From Alphaproteobacteria bacterium (GTDB lineage Bacteria > Pseudomonadota > Alphaproteobacteria > Ferrovibrionales > Ferrovibrionaceae): a stretch of 64,000 nt of DNA. This document shows positions 17,562 through 27,109 of the stretch, in pieces. Location: NCBI GenBank assembly GCA_017307375.1, contig JAFKFH010000021.1:62001-126000 (forward strand), in the 5' to 3' direction. Every line of letters begins with the position of its first letter. Positions within the stretch are counted from its first letter, which is position 1. Both the position numbers and the translations under genes were made by a program. The notes under the pieces are model-generated. The model made no database searches. It worked only from the letters and a program-made list of their open reading frames with translations, and was not told the DNA's origin.

Positions 17562-20500
17562 GATGGCCGCGATCCTGACAGAATGCCGATGGCTGCCGCA
17601 AGCTCGTCGGCCGTTTCGGGCAGCATGCCGGCCAGCAGGTCGGCGGTGTCGCCGTCACCGGCATCTAGGCAGTCCTGGATGTCGGAGGCAAGCTGGCCCA
17701 GCCGGCCCGCGCCGCTTGACCGGGCCGCACCCTTCAGCGCATGGGCGGTATGGCGCGCCTCGGCCAGGTCGCGGGCGGCGCAAGGCGCCTGGACCTCGGC
17801 GACCATGCGGGCGAGGTCGGCGGCGAAACCGGTCAGGAACGCGATGGCGTCGGCGTTGACGCCGCCGAAGGTCTCGGCGATCTGGTCGACATCGAGTACC
17901 GCGGGATCGATGTCGTAGGCGGGGGCGGCGGGTGCCACCGGTTCCTCGACCCACGGGCGGCGCAGGCCGGCTGCCTGGGGCAGCAATTGTTCGAGCAGCG
18001 CGGTCAGCGCCTTCAGTTCGACCGGCTTGGTCAGATAGCCGTCCATCCCGGCGTCGCGGCAGCGCTGTGCCGTGCCCGGCAGCGCATCGGCGGTAAGGGC
18101 GACGATCGGCAGCCGGAAACCGTCCTCGGTCTCGCCCCCGCGGATCGCGGCGGTCAGCTCGAAGCCATCCATGTTGGGCATATGGAAATCGGTCAGCAGC
18201 ATGCCGTAGCCACCACGGCGATACATCTCGAGCGCGATGGCGCCGTCGTCGCCCATTTCATGGGCATAGCCGAGGCGGTCGAGAATCCGGCCGATGACGA
18301 TCTGGTTTGTCTTGTTGTCCTCGGCGATCAGGATCAGCGCGCCCGCGTCCCGCGCCTCCTCGATCGGCGGCGGCATGAAGCGCTCGCTGCCTTCGGTGAC
18401 GCGTGCCTCGGGCGCAGCCCTTCCGGCGGCGACCGCGATCGCCCGCCACAGGCGCTGGCGCTGGGCCGGCGTCGTCAGCGTTGCCGCCGCCCCGCGGCGC
18501 AGCGCGTTGTCGAGCGACGAGACGGCAAGCCGCGAGGCGATCAGCACCATGCGGATGCCGCCCCGCACGACCAGGGCCTCGGCCGCGATCAGCCCGGCCG
18601 TCTCGTCGGCCAGCACGACCACGCAGGTGCGTTCGTCGATGACCTCGGGGATCTCCCCCGGGGTCGCCCAGGTGACGTCGGCGATACCGGCGGCATGCAG
18701 ATGATTGGCAAGGCTTGCGCGTGCCGCGCGATCGTCGGTCGCCACCGCCAGCACCGGCAGGTCGGCGATGTCGACGAAGGGTTCGACCGGCGCCGGGTCT
18801 GCCACCGGCAGCGGCAGGGTCGCCCAGAAGGTCGAGCCTTCGCCGGCGACCGAATCGGCCCCGACCTCGCCGCCCATCAGTTCGGCCAGCCGGCGGCAGA
18901 TCGAGAGGCCGAGGCCGGTGCCGCCGAACTTGCGCGAGGTCGACGAGTCGGCCTGCGCGAAAGGCTGGAACAGCCTGTCCTTCTGTTCCGGGGTCAGGCC
19001 GATGCCGGTATCGGCGATGGCGAATTTCAGCCGCGGCGCCGCCTTGTCGCGGAACGAGGTGACGCTGATGCGGACATGGCCCTTCTCGGTGAACTTCACC
19101 GCGTTGCCGGCGAGGTTGAGCAGGATCTGGCGCAGCCGCGTCGGATCGCCGACGCGCTGGTCGGCCAGGTCCGGGTCGATGTCGACGATCAGCTTGATGC
19201 CCTTCTCGTCGGCTCGCGGCGCGATCAGTTCCGCCGCGCCTTCGACCAGTTCGGTCAGGGCGAAGGGGACGGCCTCGATGTCGAGCTTGCCGGCCTCGAT
19301 CTTGGAGAAGTCGAGAATGTCGTTGATGATCGTCAGCAGCGCGGCGGCCGACTGGGTGATGATCCGGGTCATGCCGCGCTGTTCCTCGGTCAGCGCGGTC
19401 TGGTCGAGCAGTTCGGCCATGCCCATGACGCCGTTCATCGGCGTGCGGATCTCGTGGCTCATCATCGCCAGGAACGACGACTTGGCCTGGGTCGCGGCGT
19501 CGGCCCGGGCCCGCTCGGCCTCCAGTTCCTCGTTGGCCAGTTCGAGCCATTGCGACGACAGTTCGGCCTGCCGCCGCGCTTCCTCGACGCGGGCGCGCTC
19601 GGCCTCCAGTTCCTCGTTGGCGAGTTCGAGCCAGTTCGACGACAGTTCGGCCTGGCGCCGCGATTCCTCGACCCGGGCCCGCTCGTCCTCGAGCTCCTGG
19701 TTGGCAAGCTCCAGCCAGTCCGACGACAGCTCGGCCTGGCGTCGGGCTTCCTCGACGCGGGCACGCTCGTCCTCCAGTTCCTGGTTGGCCAGCTCGAGCC
19801 ATTGCGACGACAGCTCGGCCTCGCGCCGTGTCGCCTCGGCGGCGGTCTTGGCGCGGACCAGTTCGACGGCGGTGTTCTGGAACACCGCAAGGGCGCGCGC
19901 CATCTCGCCGATCTCGTCGCGGCGGTCGAGTCCCGGGACCGGTGCGTCGAGGTCGCCGGCGACCAGGCCGCGCATCGCCGCCGTCAGCCGCCCCAGCGGC
20001 CGCCCGATCGACAGATGCGACAGCAGGATGACGGCGCCCGCGGCCACGAGACCGACAAGCAACGCGGCGAGATAGGCGACGGATTGTCGACCGAAGTCGC
20101 GTTCGAGCCGTGCCTGACCGCTTTCGACCGCGGCGATGTGGTAGCCGACAAGGCGGTCGAGGTCGGCCAGCACCGGGTCGATCGTCGCATGCAACCGGGC
20201 CTCGACGAACAGCTTCAGCGTCGGAACCGCATCGTCGCCGACCTGCAGCGCGTCGAGCAGGTCGCCGACCAGCGCGTCGGCTTCGACGCGCCGCCCTTCG
20301 AACGTCGCTGCCAGCGCCCGCTCCGCCGGATCCCGGATGGCCGCGAGATAGGCCGGCCAGATCCCCGCGACGTCGCGCCGCGCCTCGGCCAGTTGCCTGG
20401 CGGCGTCGGCGGCCTCGACCACCCGCGATGCGGCCATGCCGGCGATGCCGACCACCTTGATCGCATAGAAATCCGACAGCCGTTTCAGCGCCAGCAGGGG

Positions 20501-20677
20501 GCGGAGATTTTGCTCATAGCGCGCGCGCGCCTGTTCGACCGCCGACTGGCTGACGATCCAGGCGCCGGCGGCCAGCGCGACGATCAGGGTGCCGAGGACG
20601 AGGGTGCCGGCGATCAGGCGCCGTTCGAGGCGCCCGAAGCGTGGACGGGCGTCAAGGTCGGGCCCTGTCGATGTCAT
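17558..20677 (-). CDS. Hybrid sensor histidine kinase with HPt domain
   Basis: About 1039 residues carrying a full phosphorelay. Order: TM1 (~21-43), a helical periplasmic region, TM2, HAMP, a coiled coil of four 28-residue repeats, HisKA with [15 protein letters not shown], HATPase ([21 protein letters not shown]), a degenerate receiver ([20 protein letters not shown]), an intact receiver ([14 protein letters not shown], then [15 protein letters not shown]), and a C-terminal HPt domain ([14 protein letters not shown]). ATG 20675-20677 is chosen because the first helix follows with a normal basic leader. The first receiver seems unable to be phosphorylated, so His-Asp-His flow probably uses the second receiver and the HPt. 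It overlaps the CheY-like gene. Confidence 0.9.
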   Translation of the reverse strand: MTSTGPDLDARPRFGRLERRLIAGTLVLGTLIVALAAGAWIVSQSAVEQARARYEQNLRPLLALKRLSDFYAIKVVGIAGMAASRVVEAADAARQLAEARRDVAGIWPAYLAAIRDPAERALAATFEGRRVEADALVGDLLDALQVGDDAVPTLKLFVEARLHATIDPVLADLDRLVGYHIAAVESGQARLERDFGRQSVAYLAALLVGLVAAGAVILLSHLSIGRPLGRLTAAMRGLVAGDLDAPVPGLDRRDEIGEMARALAVFQNTAVELVRAKTAAEATRREAELSSQWLELANQELEDERARVEEARRQAELSSDWLELANQELEDERARVEESRRQAELSSNWLELANEELEAERARVEEARRQAELSSQWLELANEELEAERARADAATQAKSSFLAMMSHEIRTPMNGVMGMAELLDQTALTEEQRGMTRIITQSAAALLTIINDILDFSKIEAGKLDIEAVPFALTELVEGAAELIAPRADEKGIKLIVDIDPDLADQRVGDPTRLRQILLNLAGNAVKFTEKGHVRISVTSFRDKAAPRLKFAIADTGIGLTPEQKDRLFQPFAQADSSTSRKFGGTGLGLSICRRLAELMGGEVGADSVAGEGSTFWATLPLPVADPAPVEPFVDIADLPVLAVATDDRAARASLANHLHAAGIADVTWATPGEIPEVIDERTCVVVLADETAGLIAAEALVVRGGIRMVLIASRLAVSSLDNALRRGAAATLTTPAQRQRLWRAIAVAAGRAAPEARVTEGSERFMPPPIEEARDAGALILIAEDNKTNQIVIGRILDRLGYAHEMGDDGAIALEMYRRGGYGMLLTDFHMPNMDGFELTAAIRGGETEDGFRLPIVALTADALPGTAQRCRDAGMDGYLTKPVELKALTALLEQLLPQAAGLRRPWVEEPVAPAAPAYDIDPAVLDVDQIAETFGGVNADAIAFLTGFAADLARMVAEVQAPCAARDLAEARHTAHALKGAARSSGAGRLGQLASDIQDCLDAGDGDTADLLAGMLPETADELAAAIGILSGSRPS
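19481..19816 (-). repeat. Four tandem 84-bp repeats encoding a 28-residue coiled-coil unit
   Basis: Within the hybrid kinase, the unit ELSSxWLELANxELExERAR plus eight linker residues occurs four times in a row. Units start at 19816, 19732, 19648 and 19564 on the minus strand; the last is shortened where it runs into the HisKA domain. Copies differ at a few codons, so the array has drifted somewhat. Twenty-eight residues equal four heptads, which keeps helix register between HAMP and the kinase core. Confidence 0.9.
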
Positions 20678-20727
20678 GAATTGCCACCCCGTTGTCCCCC
20701 GCATTGAACCTTGGGGCGGGCAACAAT

Positions 20728-21651
20728 TCAACCGATCAGGCGGGCCACGACGAATCCGGCAAGGATTACAAGCCCGACATCGCGATGCGCGCGAAACGCG
20801 ACGAGGCAGGCGGCGCCGTCGTCGAAGTCGAGCGTGGCGTTCTGGCGATAGAGCATCAGTGCCGCGACGGTAAGTCCGATGTAATAGGGCCAGGCCAGCG
20901 CGGCCAGCGGGCCGACGGCCAGCATCAGCACCATCATGCCGGCATAGAAGCGGAAGAGGACGACGCGGCTGCGCGTGCCGAACAGCCGCGCGGTCGACTT
21001 GACGCCGATCAGCGCGTCGTCTTCCTTGTCCTGGTGGGCATAGACGGTGTCATAACCCAGTGTCCACAGGATGCCGGCCAGATACAGGGCGATCGCCGCG
21101 GCGCTTACCCGGCCGGCAACGGCGGCCTCGCCCATCAGCGCCCCCCAGTTGAAGGCGAGGCCGAGGAAGAATTGCGGCCACCAGGTGACCCGCTTCATGA
21201 ACGGATAGATTGCAATCAGCCCGAGCGAGGCGACCCCGAGCAGGATGGCAAGCGATCCCATCTGCAGCAGCACCGCAAGGCCGATCAAGGCCTGGACCAC
21301 CAGCCAGATCCTGGCCTGTCCGGGGGTGACTTGCCCCGAGGGCAGCGGGCGCGACCGTGTGCGTTCGACCCGGCCGTCGAAGTCGCGATCGACCAGATCG
21401 TTGAAGGTGCAGCCCGCGCCCCGCATCGCCAGCGCGCCGATGCCGAACAGCAGCATCATCCACAGGTCCGGGGCGCTTCCCGCCGGGGCCGCCATGGCGA
21501 TCGACCACCAGCCCGGCAGCAGCAGCAGCCAGGTGCCGATCGGCCGGTCCGCGCGCGACAGCCGCAGATAGGGCCGGGTCCAGGCCGGGGCATAGGCGTC
21601 GACCCAGTTGCCCTTCCGGGCATCGGCGACGGTGCTGTCGGGTGGCGTCAT
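20728..21651 (-). CDS. ubiA: 4-hydroxybenzoate polyprenyltransferase
   Basis: The 307-residue integral membrane protein has about eight helices and both aspartate motifs of Ubi[21 protein letters not shown] and [20 protein letters not shown]. It transfers the polyprenyl tail to 4-hydroxybenzoate in the inner membrane, an early step of ubiquinone synthesis that produces the substrate class decarboxylated by UbiD (also in this window). Length and motifs are normal. It diverges from rsmE with 45 bp between starts. No strong ribosome site is visible before the ATG. Confidence 0.93.
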   Translation of the reverse strand: MTPPDSTVADARKGNWVDAYAPAWTRPYLRLSRADRPIGTWLLLLPGWWSIAMAAPAGSAPDLWMMLLFGIGALAMRGAGCTFNDLVDRDFDGRVERTRSRPLPSGQVTPGQARIWLVVQALIGLAVLLQMGSLAILLGVASLGLIAIYPFMKRVTWWPQFFLGLAFNWGALMGEAAVAGRVSAAAIALYLAGILWTLGYDTVYAHQDKEDDALIGVKSTARLFGTRSRVVLFRFYAGMMVLMLAVGPLAALAWPYYIGLTVAALMLYRQNATLDFDDGAACLVAFRAHRDVGLVILAGFVVARLIG

Positions 21652-21696
21652 GGGCTAAGCTCTTAGCCTCTCGATTCGCAAGCTGCAACCGACACC

Positions 21697-22452
21697 ATGG
21701 CCGAAGACGATCCGATCCCTGCCAAGCGCCTGTTCGTGCCCGATGCCCTGGCCCCCGCCGCCGAGGTCGAGCCCGACGACGGCCAGGCCCATTACCTGCT
21801 CAACGTGCTGCGCCTGGGCCAGGACGACGAGGTCGCGCTGTTCAACGGCCGCGACGGCGAATGGCGTGCCCGGGTCCAGGCGGTCTCGCGCAAGAAATGC
21901 CGGCTGGTCGTGACCGACCGGCTGCGGCCGCAGACCGCCGAGCCCGATCTGTGGCTGTGTTTTGCCCCGATCAAGCGGGCGCGCATCGATTTTGTCGCCG
22001 AAAAGGCGACCGAGCTGGGCGTGGCCGTCATCCAGCCGGTCCTGACCCGCCGTACCATCGTCGCCCGGGTCAATGGCGAGCGGCTGGCAGCAAATGCGCG
22101 GGAAGCCGCCGAACAATGCGATCGCCTGGCCGTGCCCGAGGTGCGCGAGGCCGTGACGCTCGAGCGGCTGCTCGACCGCTGGCCGGCCGGCCGGCGGCTG
22201 ATGTTCTGCGACGAGAGCCGGGCGGCCCCACCCGCCGCCGCGGCGCTTTCCGCGACCGGCGCGGCCGGCCAGCCCTGGGCCGTGCTGGTGGGGCCGGAGG
22301 GCGGCTTCGCACCCGAGGAAATGTCGCGCCTGCGCGCCCATCCCGGGGTGCTGGCGGTGGGGCTGGGGCCGCGGCTGCTGAGGGCCGATACCGCGGCGGT
22401 GGCGGCCTTGAGCCTTTTCCAGGGGATCCTGGGCGACTGGCGATCGCACTAG
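21697..22452 (+). CDS. rsmE: 16S rRNA m3U1498 methyltransferase RsmE
   Basis: The 251-residue protein is a SPOUT-class methyltransferase that methylates N3 of U1498 in 16S rRNA. The N-terminal PUA-like segment has HYLLNVLRLGQDDEVALFNG. The trefoil-knot motifs are present: EKATELGVAVIQPVLTRRTI, VLVGPEGGFAPEE and VGLGPRLLRADTA. Length is typical. It is followed by a 131-bp gap and gshA, a pairing that recurs in alphaproteobacteria and suggests shared expression. Confidence 0.95.
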   Translation: MAEDDPIPAKRLFVPDALAPAAEVEPDDGQAHYLLNVLRLGQDDEVALFNGRDGEWRARVQAVSRKKCRLVVTDRLRPQTAEPDLWLCFAPIKRARIDFVAEKATELGVAVIQPVLTRRTIVARVNGERLAANAREAAEQCDRLAVPEVREAVTLERLLDRWPAGRRLMFCDESRAAPPAAAALSATGAAGQPWAVLVGPEGGFAPEEMSRLRAHPGVLAVGLGPRLLRADTAAVAALSLFQGILGDWRSH

Positions 22453-22583
22453 CTTTAGGGGGAGTGCCTCCTATATAGCCATTACCAAATTCGACCGGTC
22501 CGGCCCGGGGGCAATCCTCCGGGGGGTGGCAGCGAACCGGTTGTTCCTTGTTTGACAAGGCCTTAGCGCCTTTGGGGGGTAGC

Positions 22584-23948
22584 ATGTCGGGTCCCGCGTC
22601 CGCGCCCGCGACGCCGATTACCGAGCGTCGCCAGCTTGTCGAGTATCTGTCGCGGGGGGCCCGTCCGCCCGGCGAATGGCGGGTCGGCACCGAACATGAG
22701 AAGTTCGCCTACACGCTCGACGACCTGCGGCCGCTGCCCTACGAAGGCCCCCGTGGCATCGAGGCGGTGCTGACCGCGCTGCAGCGCTATGGCTGGCAGC
22801 CCTATCTCGAGAACGACAAGCTGATCGCCCTGACGCTGGACGGCCAGTCCGTCAGCCTGGAGCCGGGCGGCCAGCTCGAACTGTCCGGCGCCCCGCTCGA
22901 GACCATCCACCAGACCTGCGACGAGGTGAACACCCATCTGCGCCAGGTCAAGGAGATCGGCCAGGAACTGGGCATCGGCGTGCTCGGCGTCGGCTTCAAT
23001 CCGAAATGGCGGCGGGAAGACATCCCGGTGATGCCCAAGGGTCGCTACGCCATCATGAAGGCCTATATGCCGAAGGTCGGCACGCTCGGCCTGGACATGA
23101 TGTTCCGCACCTGCACGGTGCAGGCCAATCTGGATTTCGGGTCCGAGGCCGACATGGTGCGCAAGTTCCGCGTCAGCCTGGCGCTGCAGCCGATCGCCAC
23201 CGCGCTGTTCGCCCGCTCGCCGTTCACCGAGGGCAAGCCCAACGGCTATCTGAGCTATCGCAGCCAGATCTGGACCGATACCGACAACCAGCGCTCGGGC
23301 GTGCCGGCCTTCGCCTTCGAGGACGGCTTCGGTTTCGAGCGCTATGTCGACTACCTGCTCGACGTGCCGATGTATTTCGTCCACCGCGAGGGGCGTTATA
23401 TCGACGCCTCGGGCCAGTCGTTCCGCGATTTCCTCGATGGCCGCCTGCCGGCGTTGCCGGGCGCGGTGCCGACGATCAAGGACTGGGCCGACCATGTGAC
23501 CACGGCCTTCCCCGAGGTGCGGCTGAAATCCTATCTGGAGATGCGCGGCGCCGACACCGGCGGCTGGGCCGGGCTTTGCGCACTGCCCGCCCTTTGGGTC
23601 GGCCTCCTGTACGACCAGGGCGCGCTCGATGCCGCCTGGGATCTGGTCAAGGACTGGCGCCACGACGAGGTGCTGGCCCTGCGCAACGCGGTGCCGCGCG
23701 AAGGCTTGAAGGCGCGGCTGCGCGACACCGATGTGCGCACCCTGGCCGGACAGGTGCTCGACATCGCGTCGGCCGGGCTTGCCGCCCGCGACCGGCGCAA
23801 TTCGTCGGGCGACAACGAGACCCTGTTCCTGCGGCGTCTGCGCCAGGTGGTCGAGACCGGCAAGACCCCGGCCGAAGACCTGCTCGATCGCTATCACAAC
23901 GAATGGGGCGGCGAGATCGACCCGATCTTCACCGAATGCGCCTATTGA
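22584..23948 (+). CDS. gshA: Glutamate-cysteine ligase, plant/alphaproteobacterial type
   Basis: The 454-residue protein makes gamma-glutamylcysteine, the first step of glutathione synthesis. Early RVGTEHEKFAYTLDDLRPLP and the later segments LELSGAPLETIHQTCDE and KGRYAIMKAYMPKVGTLG are characteristic of the plant-type family, which is distinct from enterobacterial GshA. ATG 22584 is chosen because GGGGGGT precedes it at good spacing; an upstream in-frame ATG at 22548 lacks that. The riboswitch-controlled glyA follows 185 bp downstream. Confidence 0.93.
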   Translation: MSGPASAPATPITERRQLVEYLSRGARPPGEWRVGTEHEKFAYTLDDLRPLPYEGPRGIEAVLTALQRYGWQPYLENDKLIALTLDGQSVSLEPGGQLELSGAPLETIHQTCDEVNTHLRQVKEIGQELGIGVLGVGFNPKWRREDIPVMPKGRYAIMKAYMPKVGTLGLDMMFRTCTVQANLDFGSEADMVRKFRVSLALQPIATALFARSPFTEGKPNGYLSYRSQIWTDTDNQRSGVPAFAFEDGFGFERYVDYLLDVPMYFVHREGRYIDASGQSFRDFLDGRLPALPGAVPTIKDWADHVTTAFPEVRLKSYLEMRGADTGGWAGLCALPALWVGLLYDQGALDAAWDLVKDWRHDEVLALRNAVPREGLKARLRDTDVRTLAGQVLDIASAGLAARDRRNSSGDNETLFLRRLRQVVETGKTPAEDLLDRYHNEWGGEIDPIFTECAY

Positions 23949-24016
23949 AGAAAGGCGACATTCCGGTTTACCGTAGGCGACACATAGCCCCGCGCTGCGA
24001 GCCATCGTAGTGCGGG

Positions 24017-24092
24017 GACCCCCGCCGGACTGGCGATTTCGAGTGGACAACCACGAGGGACGGCGGGGTATCTGACGCCGATCGCCTGGGCA
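24017..24092 (+). promoter_or_regulatory. ZTP (pfl-motif) riboswitch before glyA
   Basis: The conserved parts of the ZTP/ZMP-sensing aptamer occur in order. P1 pairs CCCCGCC (24020-24026) with GGCGGGG (24062-24068). The junction is GACTGGCGA (24028-24036), P2 pairs GTGG (24043-24046) with CCAC (24051-24054), then GAGGGA, and the 3' domain contains ATCGCCTGGGCA (24081-24092). GGCG at 24032-24035 can form the known pseudoknot with CGCC at 24083-24086. These RNAs turn on folate/one-carbon and purine genes when the purine intermediate ZMP/ZTP accumulates through 10-formyl-THF shortage; glyA is a classic target. The expression platform is discussed under findings. Confidence 0.9.
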
Positions 24093-24133
24093 GCCGACAT
24101 CAGTCGGCCCATCTGTTGACGATGGAGTGCCCA

Positions 24134-25396
24134 ATGGACAGCTACCGCAGCCAGCTTGCCGCCTACGACCCCGCGATCTTCTCGGCGATCGCGGGCGAGG
24201 AGGAACGCCAGCGCGACGGCGTCGAGATGATTCCTTCCGAAAACTACACCTATCCCGAGGTGCTGATGGCGCTGGGCTCGGTGCTGACCAACAAATATGC
24301 CGAGGGCTATCCGGGCCGGCGCTACTATGGCGGCCAGGAATACACCGACGAGATCGAGGAACTGGCGCGCAGCCGCGCCTGCGCGCTGTTCGGGGCCGAG
24401 CATGCCAACGTCCAGCCGTTGTCGGGCTCGCCGATGAACCAGGCGGCCTATTTCGCCTTCCTGAGGCCTGGCGACACCATCCTGGCGATGGACCTCTCGC
24501 ATGGCGGCCACCTGACCCATGGCGCACCGGTCTCGCATATGGGCCGCGTGTTCAATTTCGTCCGCTACAAGACCTCGGCCAACCGGCAGGGCGCGATCGA
24601 TTTCGACCAGTTGCGCGACACCGCGTTGGAAACCCGGCCCAGGATCCTGCTCTGCGGCTATTCTTCCTATCCGCGCGACTACGACTACGCAGCCTTCAAG
24701 GCCATCGCCGACGAGGTCGGCGCGATGACCATGGCCGACATCGCCCATATCGGCGGGCTGGTCGCCGGCGGCGTGATGCGCAACCCGATCGATGCCGGCT
24801 TCGACATCGTCACCACGACGACGCACAAGACGCTGCGCGGCCCGCGCGGCGGGCTGATCCTCTGCCGCAAGGACCACGCCAGGGCGATCGACGCCTCGGT
24901 CTTTCCCGGGCTGCAGGGCGGGCCGCACATGAACAATGTGGCGGGCGCCGCGATCACCTTCCGCAAGGCGGCCGAGCCGGAATTCCGGACCTACGCCGCC
25001 CAGGTGCTGGCCAATGCCCGCACGCTTGCCGACAGCCTGATCGCCGCCGACGTCGCCCTGGTCACCGGCGGCACCGACAATCACCTGCTGGTCATCGATA
25101 CGGTCCTCAGCTTCGGCCTCGACGGGCGCGAGGCGGAACGCGTGCTCGACCGTATCGGCATCACCGCCAATAAGCAGGTCATTCCCGACGATCCGCGGCC
25201 TCCGCTGGCGCCGTCGGGCGTGCGGCTGGGCACGCCGGCCTGCACGACCCGCGGCATGGGCGAGGCCGAGATGCGCCGGATCGCCGGCTGGATCGTCGAG
25301 GCACTACGCCACGCCCGCGACGAAGACACCCTTGACCGCCTGGCCGGCGATGTCCGCGCGCTATGCCGACGCTATCCGGTACCCGGCATCGGCTGA
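24134..25396 (+). CDS. glyA: Serine hydroxymethyltransferase
   Basis: The 420-residue PLP enzyme interconverts serine and glycine with transfer of a one-carbon unit to tetrahydrofolate. Signatures include MIPSENYTYPEVLMALGS, NKYAEGYPGRRYYGG, and the lysine-containing loop TTTTHKTLRGPRGG. ATG 24134 is chosen because GGAG at 24124-24127 lies six bases upstream; an ATG at 24122 lies inside this ribosome site. Control by the upstream ZTP riboswitch ties expression to folate one-carbon status. The sequence diverges somewhat from the commonest alphaproteobacterial GlyA, so a second copy elsewhere is possible. Confidence 0.93.
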   Translation: MDSYRSQLAAYDPAIFSAIAGEEERQRDGVEMIPSENYTYPEVLMALGSVLTNKYAEGYPGRRYYGGQEYTDEIEELARSRACALFGAEHANVQPLSGSPMNQAAYFAFLRPGDTILAMDLSHGGHLTHGAPVSHMGRVFNFVRYKTSANRQGAIDFDQLRDTALETRPRILLCGYSSYPRDYDYAAFKAIADEVGAMTMADIAHIGGLVAGGVMRNPIDAGFDIVTTTTHKTLRGPRGGLILCRKDHARAIDASVFPGLQGGPHMNNVAGAAITFRKAAEPEFRTYAAQVLANARTLADSLIAADVALVTGGTDNHLLVIDTVLSFGLDGREAERVLDRIGITANKQVIPDDPRPPLAPSGVRLGTPACTTRGMGEAEMRRIAGWIVEALRHARDEDTLDRLAGDVRALCRRYPVPGIG

Positions 25397-25408
25397 TCGG
25401 TCGATCGA

Positions 25409-25431
25409 CCCTCCGGGCCATGCCCGGAGGG
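25409..25431. terminator. Hairpin between convergent glyA and araC-type genes
   Basis: A perfect 10-bp stem (CCCTCCGGGC 25409-25418, GCCCGGAGGG 25422-25431) has a three-base loop and sits in the 48-bp gap between two convergent genes. There is no T-run on either side, so it may terminate weakly or stabilise 3' ends. Confidence 0.5.
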
Positions 25432-25444
25432 CCGAGCCTGTGCC

Positions 25445-26500
25445 TCAGCCCTGGCGCGACGATGGAGCGCGGCGGGATCCCGCCGTGCCGTATCCCGCGG
25501 CCTGGAGTTCCTGCCACCGGCGAGGCGTCATGCCCTCCCATTCGCGAAAGGCGCGATAAAACGAGCTGGTGTTCTGATAGCCGAGCAGGCGGGAGACGGC
25601 GTCGATATCGGCCAGCGGATCCTTCAGCAACTGTCTGCAGAGCTCCTGGCGCGCCTCCACGAGCAGTTCGCGGAATGTCGCGCCTTCCCTGGTGATGCGC
25701 CGCTGCAAGGTGCGCTCGCTCATGCCGAGGTCCTGGGCCACGTCCGACAGGTCCTGGCGGCCGGAGGCCAGCCTCCGCTTGATCGCCAGCTTGACCTCGG
25801 CCCGGATCGTCCGGCCAGCCTTGATATCGTTCAGTTCCGATACGAGGACCGGCCACAGGATATCGAGAAGATCCGGATTGCGGCCCGGAAACGGCAGATC
25901 GAGATCGCTCGCGGCGAAGACCAGCCTGTCCTGGCTGGCGCCATAGTGGATTCCGCAGCCGAAGAATGCCTGGTGCGCGCAGCTTCCGGTGTCGGGCCTG
26001 GCAAGGTCGATGCGCGCCGGCACGATCCGCCGGCAACTGCCGCGACGGCCGAGCACGACGAGAGAGGCAAGATCCATGTCCACGGCGATCGCCGGAGGCT
26101 GGCCGCTCGCATACAGCCAGTCGATCGTGATGACGCATTTGGCGGCGTCCTCCCGGATGATGAATTTCTTGGGCGATGCCAGACTCTGAAACCGTGCCCG
26201 CATCAGCAGCGCGTCGCGAAAGTTCCTGGCGTGGAAGGTGGCCAGGCTGAAGGGGGGATGGGCCGCCGTTTCGGTTTCGTCGATCAGCCGCATGCCGACG
26301 CCGGGTTGTCCGGCCAGTTCCTCGACCGCCGACAGCAGAGCGAAGACTTGTGCGGTCGTGAAGAAGCAGTGGTCGATGACGTGGCTGGTCGCGGGAAGTC
26401 GACTCTTCCGCAGGACGGCCGTCGGATGCAACCCGATCCGTTCCAGCGCCGACCAGAAGGCGCGCGGTACTTTGCACTTGTCGGCCGACATTCCGCTCAT
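25445..26500 (-). CDS. AraC-family transcriptional regulator
   Basis: The 351-residue protein has an N-terminal arabinose-binding-like domain of the OruR/ArgR-type AraC group (HFF..TAQVFALLSAVEELAG through ~residue 220) and a C-terminal pair of helix-turn-helices: DLSDVAQDLGMSERTLQRRI, then DIDAVSRLLGYQNTSSFYRA. ATG 26498-26500 is used, and an ATG three codons later is possible. The next gene upstream, across 609 bp, is a divergent chemoreceptor. No metabolic gene adjoins, so its target is unknown. Confidence 0.85.
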   Translation of the reverse strand: MSGMSADKCKVPRAFWSALERIGLHPTAVLRKSRLPATSHVIDHCFFTTAQVFALLSAVEELAGQPGVGMRLIDETETAAHPPFSLATFHARNFRDALLMRARFQSLASPKKFIIREDAAKCVITIDWLYASGQPPAIAVDMDLASLVVLGRRGSCRRIVPARIDLARPDTGSCAHQAFFGCGIHYGASQDRLVFAASDLDLPFPGRNPDLLDILWPVLVSELNDIKAGRTIRAEVKLAIKRRLASGRQDLSDVAQDLGMSERTLQRRITREGATFRELLVEARQELCRQLLKDPLADIDAVSRLLGYQNTSSFYRAFREWEGMTPRRWQELQAAGYGTAGSRRAPSSRQG

Positions 26501-27109
26501 GGTTGGACCGTCTAGCCCGTCGCTTTGCAAGGAATTGCCGGTGGGATCTATACGTCCGGCAACGCGGCGCGAAATATCTTCAAGAAGATTGCCATGCGCA
26601 ACACCTCTGCGGCGGATCAAAGGTCTCGGCGGGCGAGACGATGAGTCACGCGTTCCCCGATGGCGTGGAGCGAAACAATAAGAATTTAATCACAAATAAT
26701 TCAAAAGGAGTAGATGTCGATCTGCTCGAGCCGCGAGCGAAATCGGTGTGGTGGCGGCGAAAGTCGATCGATCTCCCGCGATGGTCAAGGTGAGCCGCCG
26801 AAAGCGTGATCGCAATCGCCAATCACGCCACTATTCTTGCGTGACGCGCCAATCGAACAGATGTACCGGAGTGGCGCGGACTTGCCTGTTCTAGGCCTGA
26901 ATTAATTCCGTTATATGTAATCTCAAACCCGGCCATCGCCTTGACACGGCGCGGACGAGGGCGTCGGATGCCGGCGAAATCCCTGCATCGAGCCACGCAC
27001 ACCGCAGTCGAAAGACCGCGGCGGTGTGAGGCGTTTCGGCCGGTCATGCCTGTCGTGCCATGGGCGCCGGCAGTAAGCGGAGCGATAATGGAAAGGACAT
27101 TGCGCAGTC
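26501..27109. other. Long intergenic region between araC-type and chemoreceptor genes
   Basis: This 609-bp gap holds no recognised gene. A stretch at about 26681-26715 is strikingly A+T-rich for this genome. An inverted repeat GCGTGAT-N11-ATCACGC lies at 26804-26828, with a further GCGTGA at 26840-26845, and CGCCAATC is directly repeated at 26817 and 26847. A TTGACA at 26941-26946 could be a -35 box, but the matching -10 (TCGGAT, 17-bp spacing) is weak. Divergent promoters must lie here. Confidence 0.6.
26714..26809 (+). CDS. Possible 31-residue small ORF
   Basis: An AAAGGAG ends three bases before ATG 26714, and the frame runs 31 codons to TGA 26807-26809. The peptide is Arg/Ser/Gly-rich with no hydrophobic segment and resembles nothing I know. 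The stop codon lies inside the GCGTGAT inverted-repeat arm. The good ribosome site in an A+T-rich island is the only evidence; it could be a leader peptide or chance. Confidence 0.2.
   Translation: MSICSSRERNRCGGGESRSISRDGQGEPPKA

Noticed and set aside
26641-26793. A 50-codon open frame starting ATGAGTCACGCG in the gap before the chemoreceptor.
   Set aside because: No good ribosome site, frame overlaps the A+T island, and the peptide has no recognisable features.
26930-26970. A flagellar sigma-28 promoter before the chemoreceptor gene.
   Set aside because: TCAAA is present, but no GCCGATAA box occurs at the correct distance.
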